Of a stretch of 64,000 nucleotides of DNA, positions 61,561 through 64,000 are shown in pieces. The position numbers and the translations under genes were made by a program. A model generated the notes under the pieces. The model did no database searches and was not told where the DNA came from. It saw only the letters and a list, made by a program, of their open reading frames with translations. The DNA is from Casuarina equisetifolia. Taxonomy: Eukaryota; Streptophyta; Magnoliopsida; Fagales; Casuarinaceae. Each line of letters opens with the position of its first letter. Within the stretch, counting starts at the first letter, position 1. Location: the NCBI GenBank assembly GCA_028551475.1, contig CM052357.1, forward strand, positions 27,673,745-27,737,744, read 5' to 3'.

Positions 61561-62020
61561 TGCCGTGTGTCAAGAAATTCAAGCGACTCTTGGATGCTTT
61601 TATGGTAAGAGGTTTGTGTGGCCTAAGGGCTTGTTTGTATGCATACCAGAAACAACGACGTCTGTGACAGTCTTCAGGAAAATGAGATTGTCATGACCTG
61701 TGAAGCAGATGGATTTTCCCTCTACGTATCTTAATGCTTAAAGGGCTACCTGTGTAACAAGTGTTTCTTGCAAGAATTCATTTTCCATGGAAGATTGAAA
61801 GGGGGAGAGTTCATCTCAACAAGATATATTAACATGCCGCCAAATTCATTTCCTTGGACAGAAAATGCAGCCAAGGATTGGAACAAGGGGCAATACACCT
61901 CAACAACCAAATTTTAATATCCCTAATAACAAAAGCTGAAGAACAAGATGCAGAGTCTGTTTACAATACGTAAGACATTGCACTCGGTCTATCCGACTGA
62001 CACGTACCAACGAACAGAAA

Positions 62021-62473
62021 TTACGCTGCCTTTGCAGGCCATGAGGCTTGAGCTGACATGATTATCCCGACAATCACTCCGAACAACCCAAGGGCACTAC
62101 CAAAGATTTCGATAACAAGAATCTTCACAAAAAGAGTGGAGTTTTGAGCATCCGACAGTGCGCAACTGCTTCCAATGATTCCCACACACAACCTGTTATC
62201 AGAAGAAAGATCGTAATGAATGTAAGAGAAAGGTACAGAGTGCTCTGAACATTTATTCGGAAAACTCATTGGATATTTAAGAGTAAAAGATAGGATATGC
62301 ACCCGCAGACAAGGTTGGCAAAGCCCACAATAATCCCAGATGCAAAGATTGCGTATCCTGCTCTGAGAGACTCGGGTTTATATATCTGGGATTTTGGAAC
62401 ACTCTCCAGCTTTGTTTGTAGAATAATTGCCACGATAACGCCATAAATGGCAACAGCTTCACAAAAGATAACA
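62021..62473 (-). CDS. VHA-c'': V-type H+-ATPase proteolipid subunit c'' (last two exons; partial)
   Basis: Exons 62303-62473 and 62021-62192 join through a GGG codon (VCG/LCVG). They encode [54 protein letters not shown] and end [11 protein letters not shown]. This covers the last helices of the c'' ring subunit of the vacuolar ATPase, which pumps protons into endosomes, Golgi and vacuole. The conserved membrane Glu region (FCEAVAIYG and [11 protein letters not shown]) is present. The 5' exons, with the MS...SPYTFSAIG start, are not found up to 64000, so they lie beyond the right edge behind an intron of at least 1.5 kb. The sequence is near-identical to what I recall of Arabidopsis VHA-c''. 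61561-62020 between the two genes holds no other gene. Confidence 0.95.
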
Positions 62474-64000
62474 CTGCAATGGAAAAAGATTGGACCACCA
62501 GCACGTAATCAGCACAGGGTGTACCACAACATAACAAGTAGAAGTGCTTCAGAAGTTTAGCTAGGAGTGCTTTGCCGACTCACTGAAAATCTCAGAGAAA
62601 ATATTAATTGAAGGTATCATCATTGGCGTAGAAAGCAATCTTGTACCAAATTACATAGGTAATCGCAGTCATTTTGCTCATATGTTCAGGTAACTCAACT
62701 TTACAGCTAGAACTAGTATAGGATTTGGTCACCATGGGAAAGATTGGAGCATATATGATAGTTTCATAATGGCAAACCAAAATACTCAGTTACCGCACAG
62801 AAGTTCAAACTGCAGTGAGCCTCTTTGTCTAAGAAAGAAACGAGAATTGCATGTGCCTGGAACATATTAAGGGCGTATATCTGCCTCAACAAATAATGAA
62901 CTACAGAAGACTAGACAATAGCATGCGCATTATGTAGGCTCAACAACAAAGGCATAACTACCTACACACTCTCTCTCTCTCTCTCTCTCTCAAATACACA
63001 CACAAGCATGCAAACACAAACAATCACAGTTCGTTCTTACTTTATGATGGCTATTCTCCAATTTCACACCTATATACAAATCAATAGGAGAAAATGGTAT
63101 TCCTTTCTAGCATACTTTGAGAGGCTACTAGAAATCCTGCCTTAAGTTAAAACAAAAAGATCAAAATATTAGTAACCTAAGCTAATTTGTCATAATTTTA
63201 AGTTTGACATTGGATCAATGTCTTCTCTCTTTCGTTCATGTAACATTTACAAGTAGTGCAGAAAGAATTTTACTAAAACTAGATGAATATAGATTATCTT
63301 CAAGTAAGCCTACCTCCTAGGATTGATGATTATTAAGCATGATAAACCACTGGAGAAAAAAAAATATAATAAGCAGGTATATTCCAGGCTACCCATGTGT
63401 AGGAGAAAGAGAACATCAGTCTCCTCATAATCTCTTCCTAATTTCAATTCTGCGTTGTCTTAGATTCAATTCTTAGTTACATTTACAATGAGGATTGCTG
63501 GATGTGGGGCACCAAATTCACTAAAGTAGGAGTTTTGTGAAACAGGCTTAGACCTCCTAAAGAACAACAACATATGACATCGATAAGTTCAAAAAAGAAA
63601 AATCAATTGGGACAGGCACCATTATCTAAAACTTATTATGCACAAATGAATTGTTTCTAGCATGATAATCACAACATCAGGTTTATTATACACCAGTTAG
63701 CAAATGAAAAACCAAGATCAGAGGAATTTTCTACAATACATTGAAATCACACGACTAATTGTTTGGGAAATCAACTCCTTGACAAGTCCTTTTAGTTGGA
63801 TCATAATATAAGGCACAAGAACACCACTCAAACCCAGAAACTTGAGCTTACCAATTCCGGATCCGATTGTGTTATATTAATTACTTTAGGATACTTTCAA
63901 GGGGACTTGATCATTTTTCAATCACGCGTATGCATTCCAGCACTAATAACAAGTAAGCTTGGGTTCTTGCATCAAGTTTAGACTTACATCCTCTAGATAC
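62474..64000. other. Intron of the V-ATPase c'' gene, to window edge
   Basis: No exon of the c'' gene or other coding region is seen. A (CT)12 run lies at 62968-62991. The stretch is best read as a large intron because the upstream exons must lie further right. Confidence 0.6.

Overview
The window is nuclear DNA from a flowering plant. It has many-exon genes with GT-AG introns, an initiator-Met-primed Ty1/copia retrotransposon, long (TA)n/(GA)n runs and AT-rich spacers. Every recognisable protein is of plant type: a clade-A-like/PP2C27-type phosphatase, full-size PDR-type ABCG transporters, a BAHD acyltransferase, a vacuolar ATPase proteolipid and a CHLOROPLAST VESICULATION homologue. A eudicot is most likely. 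I cannot name the species.

Layout, left to right. 1.9-2.4 kb: a two-exon CV-like gene (-). 3.7-7.7 kb: a four-exon PP2C gene (+) with a roughly 65-bp minisatellite in intron 1. 9.2-51.2 kb: a tandem array of PDR/ABCG transporter genes, all on the minus strand. Two copies are intact: gene A (9191-16385, 24 exons, about 1423 aa) and gene C (44158-51229, 24 exons, 1449 aa). The two have identical exon phases. Between them lies gene B, a C-type pseudogene (21134-33765). It carries premature stops, frameshifts, a lost splice acceptor, two catalytic substitutions and a young copia element in intron 15. There are also three gene stumps: a C-type tail (18.6-19.4 kb), an A-type tail (19.5-20.4 kb) and an A-type head (42.2-42.6 kb). 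Read in order the copies alternate A, C, A, C, A, C, so the array probably grew by duplication of a two-gene unit and then eroded. A second, much older copia element sits at 36.5-41.6 kb.

52.5-59.9 kb is AT-rich and has no protein gene I can support. It holds an eroded copia reverse-transcriptase fragment between two direct repeats, an intact tRNA-Gly(UCC) gene, a tandemly duplicated block of unknown origin and a TRIM-like miniature LTR element. 60.0-61.6 kb: a two-exon BAHD acyltransferase gene (-). 62.0-62.5 kb: the last two exons of a V-ATPase c''-type proteolipid gene (-), whose 5' exons lie beyond the right edge.

Functionally, the intact PDR genes encode plasma-membrane ATP-driven exporters of the type used against terpenoids, xenobiotics and hormones. 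The other genes are unrelated housekeeping or stress genes. From memory, the CV, PP2C and VHA-c'' gene types are also close neighbours on Arabidopsis chromosome 2, which suggests an old collinear block that the PDR array entered or expanded within.
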